From Tetracentron sinense (taxonomy: Eukaryota; Streptophyta; Magnoliopsida; Trochodendrales; Trochodendraceae): DNA of 64,000 nt. This document shows, one piece after another, positions 44,923-57,218 of this stretch; position 1 is the first letter of the stretch; each line of letters begins with the position of its first letter. The translations under genes and the position numbers were made by a program. The DNA lies in the NCBI GenBank assembly GCA_015143295.1, contig CM026564.1, positions 15,674,416 to 15,738,415 of the forward strand. Reading direction: 5' to 3'. The notes beneath the pieces were generated by a model. The model did not search any database. It worked only from the letters and a program-made list of their open reading frames with translations, and had not been told where the DNA came from.

Positions 44923-45042
44923 CTAATGGTAACCCTCTACCGGAGGTTCCTCAAAAGGCTCCTCGACGTACTCCTCCTCCACCCATGGACTCGGAGCACA
45001 GATATCAAATGGAGCAGCTGCTCCGCCGTCACCTGCCGACAT
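44923..45042 (-). CDS. LTR-encoded small acidic peptide, 39 aa (LTR B copy)
   Basis: ATG at 45042 and TAG at 44923. It begins MSAGDGGAAAPFDIC and contains SPWVEEEYVEEPFEEPP, with conservative and synonymous changes relative to the solo LTR copy and no indel. The hairpin at 45073-45053 precedes the ATG by 10 nt. Confidence 0.5.
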   Translation of the reverse strand: MSAGDGGAAAPFDICAPSPWVEEEYVEEPFEEPPVEGYH

Positions 45043-45383
45043 AAGAAGTACGGCTGAGCATGGAATACTCAGCGGGTACTAAGCACTAACCAGTAGTCAT
45101 AGCATACAGATAGCATACATAAAGGAGGAAGCAAGTTGCATATATAGAACATGAACAATTTATATCATACAAGGAAGCAAAACAATTTATAATCATGCTT
45201 GTATTTCGTAGAAAGCCGATGAAACCTCTTGAAAACATCGTGCACTTGACTTGACTTGAAAATACCATTTCCGTGCTTGAAACTTATTATGTTGTCTTAT
45301 CTTGTCATATCATGCGTGTCATGTCATGTCATGCGTGTCATGCGGTTATCATGCTTGCTTGTTCATAATTTAAACATGTTCAC

Positions 45384-45598
45384 ATGCCTAGTTGCCGTTC
45401 ATAGTCCGTCACAACTAGTACCCTATATGCAGATGGGTATGCCTAGTTGCCGTTCATAGTCCGTCGCAACTAGCATCCATGCAGAATGTGAATGCCGAGT
45501 TGCCGTTCATAGCCCGTCGCAACTAGCATCCATGCGGAATGTGAATGCCTAGTTGCCGTTCATAGCCCGTCGCAACTAGCATCCATGCAGAATGTGTG
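45384..45598. repeat. tandem repeat in LTR B (four ~53-bp units)
   Basis: Four units with ATGCCTAGTTGCCGTTCATA and CCGTCGCAACTAGCATCC, period 53-56 bp. The unit is unrelated to the repeats at the same LTR position in LTR A, the solo LTR and element L. Confidence 0.9.
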
Positions 45599-46540
45599 AT
45601 GCTATGTTATGCGTGTCATGCCATGCTATGCTATGCGTGTCATGCGATGCTATGCATGTCATGCGAGGGGATGGGAGACCTTTCCCTATGCAATGCATGA
45701 TTGTCTTGCCCTTGTCAAAAGCGAAGTGAAACATATCTTAGGATATGCCCCACCTCTACGTCCCATACTCAAAACATCGGTAAATCACGTCATTTCATGC
45801 GTGCTCGTGAGATCGTGTGCATACTTGCATTTGGAATTAAATATGACAATTTGGAGTGATTCACAAGGCATAGCATATAACAATTTAAGTAATTAATAAT
45901 CTACACATTCTAAGAAATGTAAGAAACACACTATCATGAACCCTAACAAATTTCAAGAGCAATTAAACATGGGTTCCCTTAATTTATCATTTATTTTATT
46001 CACCTTGGCATTTCATCAAACATGTGGTGCGTTCATTATTCACTTAAACCTAAATCATGCTTTTCTATGTGGGTTATGCTCACATCACACTTGTATGTTC
46101 GTTATTAGTAAAATGCCCTTTCCCATTCGTTCATCACATCATCCACACGGCATCCATTCGCCAACATCCATCTCCATTCACCATTCATACCACCAATCTC
46201 ATAACACATATATATGTGAAGGAAAACAAGGAGAAACAAAGGAAAAGAGAAGCTATAACTAGGAGGGTAGTAAGAAGTACCGACCTTGACAAATGGGGGA
46301 AGAAATCCTCCACCAAACGCACGTGAGTTGCTGCCCTAGCTTGAGGAGAGTGCCCCACACGAGCTCCACGAATGCTTGAACCGAAATCTTGAAGAAATCG
46401 AGCTTGAGGTTGATCTAGGGTCTCAAACCCCTTTGATTTCTCTTCAAAATGGAAACCCTAGGTTTAGGAAAACCTTCTCCTTTCTCTCTATTCTCCCAAA
46501 TCTTCTAAAGGTTGAGAATGAGCCCTAAAGGCTCGGGCAA

Positions 46541-46798
46541 TCCTATATAAGAAAGGGTATAACACCCGAATGCCGAAAATGCCCTTAGTGAAAATTCTGT
46601 AAAAACGCGTGCACCGAGCGATCGGTGTTAATGACCGATCGATCGGTTGCCTACCGATCGATCGGTTTCATAACCGAGCGATCGGTTAAAATCTCACTCT
46701 CTGGAAAATTCCCCCATACAAAACTCTTGACCAGTCGATAGCCTCCGAGCGATCGGTTTTGGACCGATCGATCGCTCCATGGACCGAGCGATCGGTGG
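46541..46798 (-). promoter_or_regulatory. LTR B promoter module: palindrome array plus TATA box
   Basis: Seven copies or near-copies of ACCGATCGATCGGT / ACCGAGCGATCGGT (46798-46611) in two blocks around a spacer (46743-46697) with CCAGTCGATAGCC and GGAAAATTCCCCCATACAAA. The TATA box CTTATATAGGA is at 46551-46541 on the minus strand. The spacer is nearly identical to that of the copia LTR at 29238-29284. Confidence 0.75.
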
Positions 46799-47006
46799 TC
46801 TGTAGGTCCAAACTGTTTTGCCCATAACTTTTGACTCGTTCGTCCGATTTTGACGATTCAACTTGCGTTGGGTTCGTACATCGAAAACGAACATTTCTGA
46901 CGTTTCGGAATTTCCAATTTCTTCCTTATTTATTAATTGCATTACTTTAAAGGAAAAATGGCTACGAAGGGTCATGCATAAATGTGAAAAGGTCCGGGGC
47001 TCTACA

Positions 47007-47019
47007 TCCTTCCCCCCTT
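47007..47019 (-). other. polypurine tract of element 3
   Basis: AAGGGGGGAAGGA on the minus strand directly before the LTR start TGTAGAGCC. It is preceded by the conserved Tekay/Del motif TTTCGAGGACGAAATTTTTG. It is the plus-strand primer for reverse transcription. Confidence 0.9.
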
Positions 47020-47108
47020 ACAAAAATTTCGTCCTCGAAATTTGGATGAGACATGCATTACAGAATCAAACAATATTACAAGCTACATATACAAAACCTA
47101 TACAAAAT

Positions 47109-49736
47109 TCATTCAAACAATTCCGGGTACTTCGCTTTGACTTCGGCTTCACGCTCCCATGTAGCTTCTTCCCGAGCATGGTGTTGCCATTGCACTAGAA
47201 CCAAAGGGATAGTCTTGTTGCGAAGCACTTGATCTCTTCGATCCAAAATCTGAACCGGCTCTTCAATCAAGGTGAGGTCCTCTCGAATTTCCAACGGTTC
47301 CAATTCTAGTACATGCGAAGGGTCCGCAATGTACTTCCGAAGCATAGATACGTGGAAAACGTTGTGAACCGCGGCCATGTGAGGTGGGAGAGCTACTCGA
47401 TAAGCAACTTCACCAACCCGCGTGATAATCTCAAACGGTCCAACATAGCGAGGACTGAGCTTGCCTCGCTTTCCAAATCTCATGATCCCTTTACTAGGAG
47501 ATACTTTCACAAAAACTTGATGCCCTACTTGAAATTCCAAGTCCCTACGGCGCGTGTCCGCATAACTTTTCTGGCGATCTTGAGCGGCTTTCAACCGATC
47601 CCGGATGATCTTGACTATACTAGCAGTTTGCTCAATCAACTCCGGACCAAGTACTTTTCTTTCTCCTACCTCATCCCAGTAGAGAGGAGACCTGCAGCTT
47701 CGCCCATACAAAGCCTCGAACGGAGCCATTTGGATACTCGCCTGATAGCTATTGTTGTAGGCGAATTCAACCAAAGGCAAATGCTCTTCCCAACTGCCTC
47801 TGAAATCCATCATACAAGCCCGAAGCATGTCTTCAATGACTTGGTTCACTCTCTCGGTTTGTCCATCTGTCTGTGGATGAAAAGCGGTGCTGAAATCGAG
47901 TCGGGAACCCATAGCCTCCTGGAAGCTTTTCCAGAATCGTGATGTGAATCTTGGATCCCGATCCGACACAATACTGACAGGCACTCCGTGCAACCTCACC
48001 ACTTCCTTGATGTACAAAGCAGCTAACTGACTAGAGTTGAAAGTAGTTCGGTAAGGCAAGAAGTGAGCGGACTTCGTCAAACGATCCACCACTACCCATA
48101 TCGCATCTGAACCCCTTGCCGTCTTTGGCAAGCCAACTATGAAATCCATGGATATGTTCTCCCATTTCCACTCGGGAATCGGAAGGGACTGTAATAGACC
48201 TGCGGGCCGCATGTGTTCTGCTTTCACCTGTTGGCACACCAAGCACCGTGCTACATATTCCGCAACCTCCCTCTTCATATTCCGCCACCAAAAGTGACTC
48301 TTGAGGTTCCGGTACATCTTCGTACCCCCTGGATGCACAGTGTACTTTGCCCGGTGGGCTTCATCCATAATCTCCCTCCGAAGATTTGCATTGGCTGGAA
48401 CACACAGCCTTCCCTTGAATGTGATAGCACCTCGGCTAGTGAGAGAAAAGTCCTCACTACCCTTAGCAACTTCCTTGTCCCGATAAGCCAACAATTCAGC
48501 ATCCGTGGCTTGGTATTCTTGGATCAAATCTATAATGTATGGCCGAACCGTGACATTTGCCAAGATAGGACTACGGACAGAGTCATTCACACTAATGTCC
48601 AGATTTGCCAAGTCTTCAAGTAGCTTCCACTCCTGCACTAACATGCATGCTAATAACCCCGGAGGTCTTCTACTCAAAGCATCAGCCACTACATTTGCTT
48701 TACCCGGGTGGTATTGAATGGTACAATCATAGTCCTTTAGGAATTCCATCCAACGCCGTTGCCTTAGATTCAATTCCTTTTGGGAAAAGAGGTACTTGAG
48801 GCTCTTGTGGTCCGTATACACATAGAATTCCACCCCGTATAAGTAATGTCGCCAGATCTTGAGTGCAAACACGACTGCGGCAAGCTCTAAGTCGTGCGTG
48901 GGGTAATTCTTCTCATGCTCCTTCAATTGCCTTGATGCATAGGCAATGACCTTCTTGTGTTGCATAAGCACACATCCAAGTCCAACGTGTGAGGCATCAC
49001 TGTACACCTCATACCCAAGAGGTCCGGATGGCACTGTAAGGACAGGAGCTGTAGTAAGCCTCTTCTTCAGTTCCGTGAAACTGATCTCACATTTGTCGCT
49101 CCAAACAAACTGCGCATTCTTCCGTGTTAGGTGAGTAAGCGGTGCTGCAAGGCTAGAGAAACCCTCTACGAATCTCCTGTAGTAGCCTGCCAGCCCAAGA
49201 AAGCTGCGTATCTCAGTAACACTCTTGGGCCTCGCCCAACTCATAACAGCTTCTATCTTCTTCGGATCAACGGAGATGCCTTCCGCGGAAACAACGTGGC
49301 CTAGGAATGCCACCTCTTCCAACCAAAACTCACACTTGCTAATTTTGGCGTATAGCTTGTGCTCTCTTAACATTTCCAATGCGAGGCGAAGGTCGCGTAT
49401 GTGATCTTCCCGTGTCTGGGAATAGACCAAAATGTCATCAACAAATACAATCACGCACCGATCTAGGTATGGTCGGAACACCCGGTTCATCAAATCCATA
49501 AAGGCTGCCGGCGCGTTCGTGAGACCAAAGGGCATCACCAAGAACTCATAGTGCCCATATCGAGTCCTGAAAGCAGTTTTGGGAACATCTTCCACCTTAA
49601 TCTTCAATTGGTGATAACCCGATCGAAGATCTATCTTTGAGAAAAATCTTGCTCCCTTCAACTGATCGAACAAGTCGTCAATCCTAGGCAATGGATACCT
49701 ATTCTTTATAGTGACTTTGTTCAATTGCCGATAATC
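47109..49736 (-). CDS. pol: pol of element 3: RT (partial), RNase H, integrase, chromodomain
   Basis: An uninterrupted frame of more than 870 codons, the best-preserved gypsy pol in the window. It enters inside RT ([19 protein letters not shown]), and the catalytic FVDDIL is about 95 residues in. RNase H follows ([26 protein letters not shown]). Integrase has [11 protein letters not shown] and CLVCQ for zinc, Asp in MDFIVGLPK and [10 protein letters not shown], and Glu in QTERVNQ. The C-terminus ([36 protein letters not shown]) is a Tekay/Del-type chromodomain, thought to guide integration to heterochromatin. Codon 149 or so is Glu where L and R have TAG. The N-terminal half of RT is missing, so the protein is incomplete. 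Confidence 0.95.
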   Translation of the reverse strand, partial: DYRQLNKVTIKNRYPLPRIDDLFDQLKGARFFSKIDLRSGYHQLKIKVEDVPKTAFRTRYGHYEFLVMPFGLTNAPAAFMDLMNRVFRPYLDRCVIVFVDDILVYSQTREDHIRDLRLALEMLREHKLYAKISKCEFWLEEVAFLGHVVSAEGISVDPKKIEAVMSWARPKSVTEIRSFLGLAGYYRRFVEGFSSLAAPLTHLTRKNAQFVWSDKCEISFTELKKRLTTAPVLTVPSGPLGYEVYSDASHVGLGCVLMQHKKVIAYASRQLKEHEKNYPTHDLELAAVVFALKIWRHYLYGVEFYVYTDHKSLKYLFSQKELNLRQRRWMEFLKDYDCTIQYHPGKANVVADALSRRPPGLLACMLVQEWKLLEDLANLDISVNDSVRSPILANVTVRPYIIDLIQEYQATDAELLAYRDKEVAKGSEDFSLTSRGAITFKGRLCVPANANLRREIMDEAHRAKYTVHPGGTKMYRNLKSHFWWRNMKREVAEYVARCLVCQQVKAEHMRPAGLLQSLPIPEWKWENISMDFIVGLPKTARGSDAIWVVVDRLTKSAHFLPYRTTFNSSQLAALYIKEVVRLHGVPVSIVSDRDPRFTSRFWKSFQEAMGSRLDFSTAFHPQTDGQTERVNQVIEDMLRACMMDFRGSWEEHLPLVEFAYNNSYQASIQMAPFEALYGRSCRSPLYWDEVGERKVLGPELIEQTASIVKIIRDRLKAAQDRQKSYADTRRRDLEFQVGHQVFVKVSPSKGIMRFGKRGKLSPRYVGPFEIITRVGEVAYRVALPPHMAAVHNVFHVSMLRKYIADPSHVLELEPLEIREDLTLIEEPVQILDRRDQVLRNKTIPLVLVQWQHHAREEATWEREAEVKAKYPELFE

Positions 49737-49737
49737 G

Positions 49738-52704
49738 GGTCCGTGTTGTCCTTCATTGGCATAATTGCTAGATAATCTAAGAGAAGATAACGACTTATGT
49801 CATTAAAATGAACACCTTTTGAATTTCTCTGCCGGACGAAAGTAATTACTGCATCCCAACTAACCCTTTGCACCAAATAATACTTAAATCGCTTAGGATA
49901 GAAAGCAACACAGTTGTGTGTCACACAGCATCAAAAATAAAAGTTAGTCATCTACAGATGCTGGGAACTGTTGGTTATAGGGTACTATTCGGTATAGTGA
50001 GAGTAGAGAGTGATCTCTATCAATTTAATAGTTTTGGTATATGGCTTCGCCTTCTAGAAACAATTCTAGATTCAGTTTCTCTACTAGGAAACTTGTATTC
50101 TGTTTACAAATATCTTTGTTACAGGACATAGAGATTAAGTATCTCATAATGCGATCCCAAGCTCATCTTCTATCAACTCATACCAAGATAATTCGATTTA
50201 AAACACAATTCATGCTATGGTGTGCTTATGAGAAATACTGAGGAGCACCATACCCACATTATGGTACGGGAAGTACGTTAAATTATGAAAATTTCTATTA
50301 AGAGGTACTCTCTCAATAATGGGTAAAGGACTTACCATAGCTATATTTCTTTCAATGCGGATTCATTGACATTTAAAAGAATGTGAAATTTAAAGTTAGC
50401 TACCTCTTAATGGAGGATTCATAATGCGTCTTCGATCATCAAAACTTTTGTCCCCAGTCCAAAGTAGAAGTTTACCACTCAGATATCTCCTTCTCCTTAA
50501 CAAAAATGCAAACTATTAGTACTTATGCACGATCCTCATACCAAGCTTAGGAGCTGGAGGGGGGGGGTTTCCACAATTAAGTTGGGACTTGATGAGGTAT
50601 ACAAACAGGACAATCCTTACCAAAGGGTTTTGTCTTGTATCTAATGACACAACGTGCCCTACTATGAAAGAACAAATCCTTTAACTTTCCCTTTCTTCTC
50701 AGAAGAGCCTTTGTCCATACTACTAGAATACTTTTTCCAAATGGAAAATCTTGGACACGCGACTTTCCTGTGTGCAATAAATGCGCGCGAGATCTTTAGA
50801 AAATCCAATTCTTTTGAACATCTTTGCAAGTTCACGCATTGAAACTCTTAAAGGTCTCCACGCTATTAAACACGTGGGATTTAAGACAATCTGATTTCCT
50901 ACTTGGTAAACTAACACATATTAAAGGACCTGCGGGAGTGTGTGAGATAATCTCTAATCATAAATTATCTCAATTTATACTCAGCACCAAGGGGGGGGGA
51001 ATTAGGATTTATGAACCCAATGTCGCATATATTCTTGGGATGGTGTTTCCTAGTCAAACTTGTGCCACGTCTTTTTTATATAGGAAGCGGCCTAGCTGCC
51101 TAGTGCGCACCCGCGCTGAAACATATAGAATTTAACACAGTTAGTGAGGAACTTGGCGCAAATTCTTAGATAGGTAAGCAAAATTTGAGATTCCTGTTTC
51201 CATTCAAACACTTTGACTTGGGCAAGAGATTCCTTATAGTCTTTTTAGTAAGGTGGGATAGAAGATATGAAAATAAAACCAATATCATAAGTCTCACCCC
51301 CACCTCTAACTGGTATTCGTCGGGCCTTCGATCTTTGAGTATTATGCACGCACCAAGTCAAATTGTCATAGACCCCTCCAATCTATAAAAATTAGGAAAA
51401 TATGTACTTCTATTCGATGAGCCTGGGGCACTTATAGTGTAGGTGTGTCACTGCTAGTGTATAGTACACACAGTTATCTACACAGGTGGTAGTAACTATC
51501 CTGATTTGAACATATAGCACAGCAACGTCTAATTATTTTGTTTTTTGTCTAACCCCACCCCCCCCCGCAGTGTCCTCCCAATTTCTTGTGACCTCAAGGA
51601 CAACATGACTGCACTGTGTCAGACGCAGCCATGTCGCACCTTTTGGTTTAAGGAAACCCATATTTTATGTCCCGGTGGCATTAGAGACATAGGAAATAGC
51701 CCACCCCCACCCCCCCCACGCTAGTTGCACCCCTTCCACTATCAGGCCATAAACATCCTACAGCTACTATAGAAATAACCACTAGAGTTTAATGAGACTG
51801 AATTATGTCCGAGTCCTGTCAGGAGCGACAAGGACTAGCTACTAATTCCTGTCTTATGATAAGGGAAGGTATCGGGCCACATTATCCGCGCCTTCGTATC
51901 CCCCCCGCGCCGTTAATCCTCACTTTTTCTTGCGGGACGAATATCATGCCTACCTTTCCCCCCCCCACCTTTCTTAATTTTTGATCTATCACCAGCAGTC
52001 ACACTCTTTACTATTGGATCACAGGTAGATAAAACCCATATACCAATATGCACATGATCATCAATCAAATTGCCTTTAATTAGATCAAACTAATTCCAAT
52101 GAATCCCTCGCCCCGCCATCTTCGGATTAAGCCAAGGGTACACACAGGTCATTTTACACATCGGGGGGCTGAAATGGTTTTCCTACATCCATATGAGGAC
52201 CCTTGGCCTACCAAGCCCCAAACTTTAGGCCCAAACTACCACTCACGCCAGGGTCCTGTGTGTACCCCCCCCGCACTAAGCTCCCAAGTCCCCTGGACTA
52301 TCCCTCCACCCCCTTAATCTCTCACCCGCTGTGTGATGTCTTCGTACATTCAGGATGTCACACAACCCTCCGTCTTCCACGAAACTCATGCCGTCTTCCC
52401 CCTCTCAGACCTCTCAGGTTAATACGTGTCTCAAAATTCCATAATCGGAATATGTGTAGACACGCTCACATCTATTGCCACTTCAGACCCCCCGCACTAT
52501 CTCACACCTGAGTACCACATATTCCACGTACAAAATTTTCAAATATTATGGACTACATGAAATATGTCCAAAAGGGCTCTCATATGGGTTTTTTTTAAAT
52601 GTGTTGCCACACAAATCTGTAGTTAACAAAAAATATTGTGGGGTTGATCATGTTATCCAAAATGTGCACCACCCACGATACTCCCATTACAACCCGGCTA
52701 TAGA
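49738..52704. other. unidentified tract with homopolymer runs, next to an assembly gap
   Basis: The sequence changes abruptly at 49738 from gypsy pol to DNA I cannot assign. No frame resembles a protein. From about 50555 on it contains many runs of 7-10 G or C (near 50562, 50990, 51558, 51709, 51900, 51959 and 52266), which are absent from the first 49.7 kb. I see no LTR ends or satellite. Together with the adjacent 100-N gap and the indel-rich sequence on the other side, this suggests low-accuracy sequence used to patch a gap, although a genuine unknown insertion is possible. Confidence 0.5.
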
Positions 52705-52804
52705 NNNNNNNNNNNNNNNNNNNNNNNNNNNNNNNNNNNNNNNNNNNNNNNNNNNNNNNNNNNNNNNNNNNNNNNNNNNNNNNNNNNNNNNNNNNNNNNN
52801 NNNN
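52705..52804. other. assembly gap, 100 N
   Basis: Exactly one hundred N, the usual placeholder for a gap of unknown length. The missing sequence should include about the first 400 bp of the 5' LTR of element R and its left flank. Confidence 0.98.
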
Positions 52805-55163
52805 AGGGACGAGCTCCCCCCCCGCTCGTCTTCGGCGTTTTTGCAGAAGATGTCATAAGGGCGGTTTCACATCTTTTGGTAGTTAAACCCGCACCCTAAG
52901 TTTTGTCGTCGCACCTGGTTGAGCTCTCATTCCGCAAGGCCCTTAGACAGTTTGAGAGCTAGAGAGTGAAAGAAGAGGTTTTGACCTATGGGTTTGGGGC
53001 AATGAGACAATACAAGGGGTGGACCATCCTTGGTCGACCTCAACTGTTGTATTTTCTTCTAGTTGGCCAGGCTCAAAGCTCGTGTGGGAGCCACTCCTCC
53101 CACTGAGGCAATCACGATCTCACGTATGTTGTTGCGAAATGGGTTTCTTCTGGGTCTTCCCAACTTCTGTCTTCCTAACAGCAAGGGGTTGATTCCCATA
53201 CGGCCCTTTTGTGAGCCTTCATGGCCAAGTGTTCCCACCAAAGGATCAAGCCTTGAGCAAGGTGGTATGACACCCTGCGAACCTAAATCCCCCCATAGCA
53301 TAAATCTAGGTTGAAAAAAATCCTTATGGAAATATGGATTACTTGGTTTACGTATGTGTTTTAATGCCGTGGGGTGCGAAATGTGTCATCTCTAAAAAAT
53401 AGGAGATAACGGAGATAAAAGAAATGGTAGGACTGCTTGGATTATAGGTTGGAGTACTTGCTATTGGATGCCGGAGATGTTTGGATGATGATGTGGGGGT
53501 GTAGTGTTTTGGAGAAATGAGGGATGTTCAATTAACAATCCCAAACTTACCATTGTTGAATTGGAATGGGAAAACTATGGCGATGTAAAAAAGAATATAA
53601 AGCAACTAAGGTGAATTGGCGTGGTTTGAAAGATGTTATGACAAAATACCTAAAATTAATTAAATTTTGGCAATGAAACTAAAGAAATGTGGTTTTATGC
53701 CTGGCTGTTCTTACAATAATAGAATTGGTCAAGAGGGTTTTATGCAAACTAGTATGTTTTCCCTATTTTGGATATCAGATGTTCACTATGATCCAACTAC
53801 ACGAGCACGCATGATAAGCGATTGAACCGTGGGAGGTTCAGACATGATGCACATATAATAAACAACAGAGAAAAGTTTTGCATTGGCAGGAGGTTAGGTA
53901 GTCCCAGGGAGGATTCGGGGTGTACTAACCTCTGGCTTTACAATATAACCCGTTCAACACCTGATTGTCAAGAGGTGGTAGCCTAGGGACAGTGTCTGGG
54001 GGGGTAGGGGTGGGGGCTGATCCCTCTGGCGCACAATAACACTAAACAGAGTAATAAAAATCACTGAGTTTCAAGGAGGTTGTAGCCAGTTGACATTGCT
54101 AGTACTCACCTCTCAGCTCACGAGGAGAAACCGGGGTGCTTTCATAACCGAAGTAGGTTGGTGACCCAGTGTCATTCGGATTACTAACCTCTTGCTGCAC
54201 AAGTGCATTTCATAACAAAGGGAGGTTTGTAGCAAAACCAGGATTCGGGTGCTACCTCTGCTCCAAGTGCATTGCATATCAAGGAGGGGTTTGGCAGCCC
54301 AGGGAGCTTCGGGGTTCTAGCCTCTGCGTCACAAGTTAGGGCAAAGAGGTTATACAAGATGAGGATCATGCCTTCATGCATGCACCGCTCCCAATGATGG
54401 TTCGACGAGGCTATCGGGGGGGGACATGGTACAGGGTGGTATTTCACTGGGCATGAGTTTGTGTATATGGCGTTTAAGGGGTTGTTCCGCATGGGCAGGT
54501 ACGCACGTCAAGATGTCTTTGTAGTGTAGTATGCCCTATCCGTTTTCTTGTGTGGGAGGTGTTTTCTATATGCATTGTATGATGAGTACTATTTGGGTGT
54601 TGTGTTATTATTGTTATGGTCTGCTCGTAGCTTGGTTACTCGCGAGTATGGGGGGAAGCCATGCTCAGCCCGTACTTTCATGGTCGGCCAGGTACTGGAG
54701 GGGAGCCCTCGAGGCGGCCGGACCTATGGGTCGAGGAATATATATAAGGATAGAGAGCGCTTCTATTCCATTACAGTGCGGTCTGAGCGTGGACGGCGGT
54801 GAGACCTCTATCGTGCGCGATAACCGTCGACGGCTAGGCTGTTGGCGGGAGGAGTATAAAGGGGGGTCTGATGGTGTACGTTTTTATATTTTGATAGTTG
54901 GGCGCTTCACCTTAGACTTCGGACATGTCCTTGTATTTTATGTTTAACGGTTGGATAGCTATTTTAATCATCAGAGAGAAATGGAAAATGGGTTGACGCG
55001 TGGGGCACGCATATATGTTAGCTTCCGTCGCCAATGATTATCGTTGTGTCGGGGTAATTGTATTTTTACTTGTGGCATTAGCCGGATGGTTTTGATAGTA
55101 GCGATGTGTTGACACCTAAAATAGGCCCTAAACATCCGGAGGGGTATTTTTTGGGGCGTTACA
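52805..55163 (+). repeat. 5' LTR of element R, start missing, indel-rich
   Basis: Follows the reverse complement of the LTR of L from the TTTTTGCAGAA segment to the end GGGGCGTTACA. Insertions and losses occur every few tens of bases, many in homopolymers. The hairpin and the small ORF near 54640-54790 are broken. The primer-binding site just after 55163 is also damaged (GAGTTTGGGGTATCACG). The tandem repeat block is recognisable around 53880-54330. Confidence 0.85.
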
Positions 55164-55515
55164 GAGTTTGGGGTATCACGCCTAGGCATTAGGTCCCTAG
55201 GGTGTCCCCAATAGTACTAGAGACCGGATAATGAACAAGGCGTTAGTTGTATTCCAGGATGTGACTAAACAAGATTAGTCCTAGTCAAGAAAAAATAGTT
55301 GAATGCGTCAACCAGAAGCTTAGCCTACGCTAGGGACCGGATTGGTAATGCTGATGTACTTGTTGTATTTTCAATACCATCATGTGCAGTAATTGTGTTG
55401 TGTTATTAAGTATGCTGATGAATATGTATTGAGCGAATTACGAAATTTGTACTAATTGTGTTATCCAAGTTAGACTCATGTTGTGGGGATTGTCGTTTCT
55501 CAGTGGAGAAATCGC

Positions 55516-56842
55516 ATGAGACGCAATACCCGGTGGTCGCGGGTACACACGAGGGTTAATGGGAGGTGATGCTCCATTGGGTGAGATTATCAACCCGACT
55601 TTGGCCCAAGTCATTCGCATCCTATCCGAGACTTTGGGGGGGGCTATGTGGGCTACAGGCAACCGGCCACAAGTCCGCCTAAGCGGCACTTATAGCCGGC
55701 TCGGCTCCTCCTAATCGAGCCCAAGCCGGGATAGAAGCTTTTTCGAAGGATGAGGCCTCCAACTTTTTGTGGAAGCATTGATCCACTTGTTGCCGAGGGT
55801 GGATCCGGCAACTTGAGAAATATTCTCGGTATTAGCACCTACTGGAAGTGGAAAGGTTCACATGGCCGCCGTTTATGCTTGAAGGCGAGGCCCGATCATT
55901 GGTGGAAGTCTGCAACTTCGGATCCGAGAGTTGACCCGGCAAGGTCAAAATTGGACTTGGGAGGAATTCTTGGAGGTTTGCAACAAGAGTGGGCTACTTT
56001 TGCCGGTCGGGATGAAAGAAAAATGGAAGGCGATAAATGCATTCATTGGGATTACCTTGGAGCAAGGTAATATGTCCGTACGGCTTATGAAGCCAAATTT
56101 TCGTAGCTATCTAGCAAAACGATTTTGCTCCACACATGATAGCGACCGAGGCTATGAAGGCCCGGAATTCGGAGAGTGGGTTTGAATGCCTATCTCAAGG
56201 ACCGAGTCTCGATGTTTAACCTAACATATTCCGAAGTTGTTGATAAAGCACTATTGGCCGAGGGTCGAACTCCGAGGGTCTTCAAAGGAGAGGAATGGAA
56301 AACAAGGACAGTCGAGTAAAATTCAGGGGAGAAAAGAAGATACACGAGGACGAGCTTGTATCAGAGTCTGCAGGGGGGGCCGGCTCAGTCACGAGGATGT
56401 TTCATTCAGCACCACAGGCTTCCCCGCTCTTTTTCCGTCACCGGCATTTCGCCCGGCTACCTCATATGCTCCTCTACTGCCCCGCAGTTACTCGGGCTAA
56501 CGGGATATGCTCCTTCTCCTCCTATTTGCATGATGTTGCAGGCTCTTTGTTGGGGAGGAGGCATCCAGCGGAGAATGCCAGAGAGTTAGTTCAGGAAGTT
56601 GCTTCCATTGTGGTGACCAAGGCCACATGGGTCAGAGATGTCCCCGGCGTCAATTGCCAACTCAGTCTTCAGGGAGCAGGCCCCCGGTTAGGCAGACATC
56701 TCAGCCTAGCTCTTCTCAGGCTTCGAGGGCCTCACCGTCTACATGGCTTCCTCGCCAGCCACCACAGGGTCGAGTTTTCGCCCTATCAGAGAGAGACGCA
56801 CGTGCATCCGACGATGTCGTGCAAGGTACGCACGAATTCTAG
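55516..56842 (+). pseudogene. gag: gag of element R, broken by many indels
   Basis: Homologous to gag of L throughout, but spread over several frames: the RRNTR start near 55516, MRPPTFCGSIDPLVAEG near 55750, WTWEEFLEVCNK near 55955 and the nucleocapsid and C-terminal part to 56842. The TAG found in L (after AKFS) is present near 56105. The first cysteine pair of the zinc knuckle is disrupted. The density of frameshifts is far above that in the clean part of the same element. Confidence 0.8.
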
Positions 56843-56949
56843 GTTTAATTTGTGTAAAATTTCTATGGTTTTGTTTTTGTGAGTTTCTATACTAAGGGTT
56901 ACCTATGTATGATGCTTGTTGTTTGAAATCTACTAATAGTAGTCACTTA

Positions 56950-57210
56950 ATCGCACAGGCGCTTTGTTAGTGAACGAATGTCTTGCCGAGTGTTGATCGA
57001 TACAGGATCCACTCACTCCTTTGTGTCGCCTAGTTTCGCAAAGGGTTTTTGACTGAGGCTACTCCGTTAAAGCAGGAGTTGACCATTGCAACTCCACTCG
57101 GCAAGTCAGTGATACGGACAAGATTCAGGGATAGTGTTGTTCAAGTGGGGGAGAATGACTGTTAGCCTATCTCATCGTCCTAGAATTTTCAAGACTTGGA
57201 TTTGATGTCA
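56950..57210 (+). pseudogene. protease of element R
   Basis: The active-site region IDTGSTHSFVSP is readable near 56996-57032, but several one-base losses break the frame before and after it. The extra bases near 57195 that shift the frame in L are present here too. Confidence 0.75.
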
Positions 57211-57218
57211 TCTTAGGG

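Larger units (their letters stand above)
44624..47006 (-). repeat. 3' LTR of element 3 (LTR B), 2383 bp
   Basis: In element orientation it starts TGTAGAGCCCCGG at 47006 and ends GGGTTTTGGGTCGCGACA at 44624. It contains the palindrome array (46798-46611), TATA box (46551-46541), a conserved leader with CTACCCTCCTAGTTATAG, a tandem repeat (45598-45384), the hairpin (45073-45053) and the 39-aa ORF. Confidence 0.95.
44624..49737 (-). mobile_element. Tekay-type gypsy element 3, 5' truncated
   Basis: On the minus strand: pol from 49736 to 47109, a polypurine tract (47019-47007) and a 3' LTR of 2383 bp (47006-44624). Sequence homologous to gypsy pol stops abruptly at 49737, in the middle of the RT (at the IDYRQLNK block). 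What follows is the unidentified tract at 49738-52704, so gag, protease and the 5' LTR are missing. Whether this is a real truncation or an assembly break cannot be told from the sequence. Confidence 0.93.

Noticed and set aside
50555..52704. G and C runs as G-quadruplex or regulatory elements
   Set aside because: They cluster only beside the assembly gap and resemble homopolymer errors, so I do not treat them as biological.
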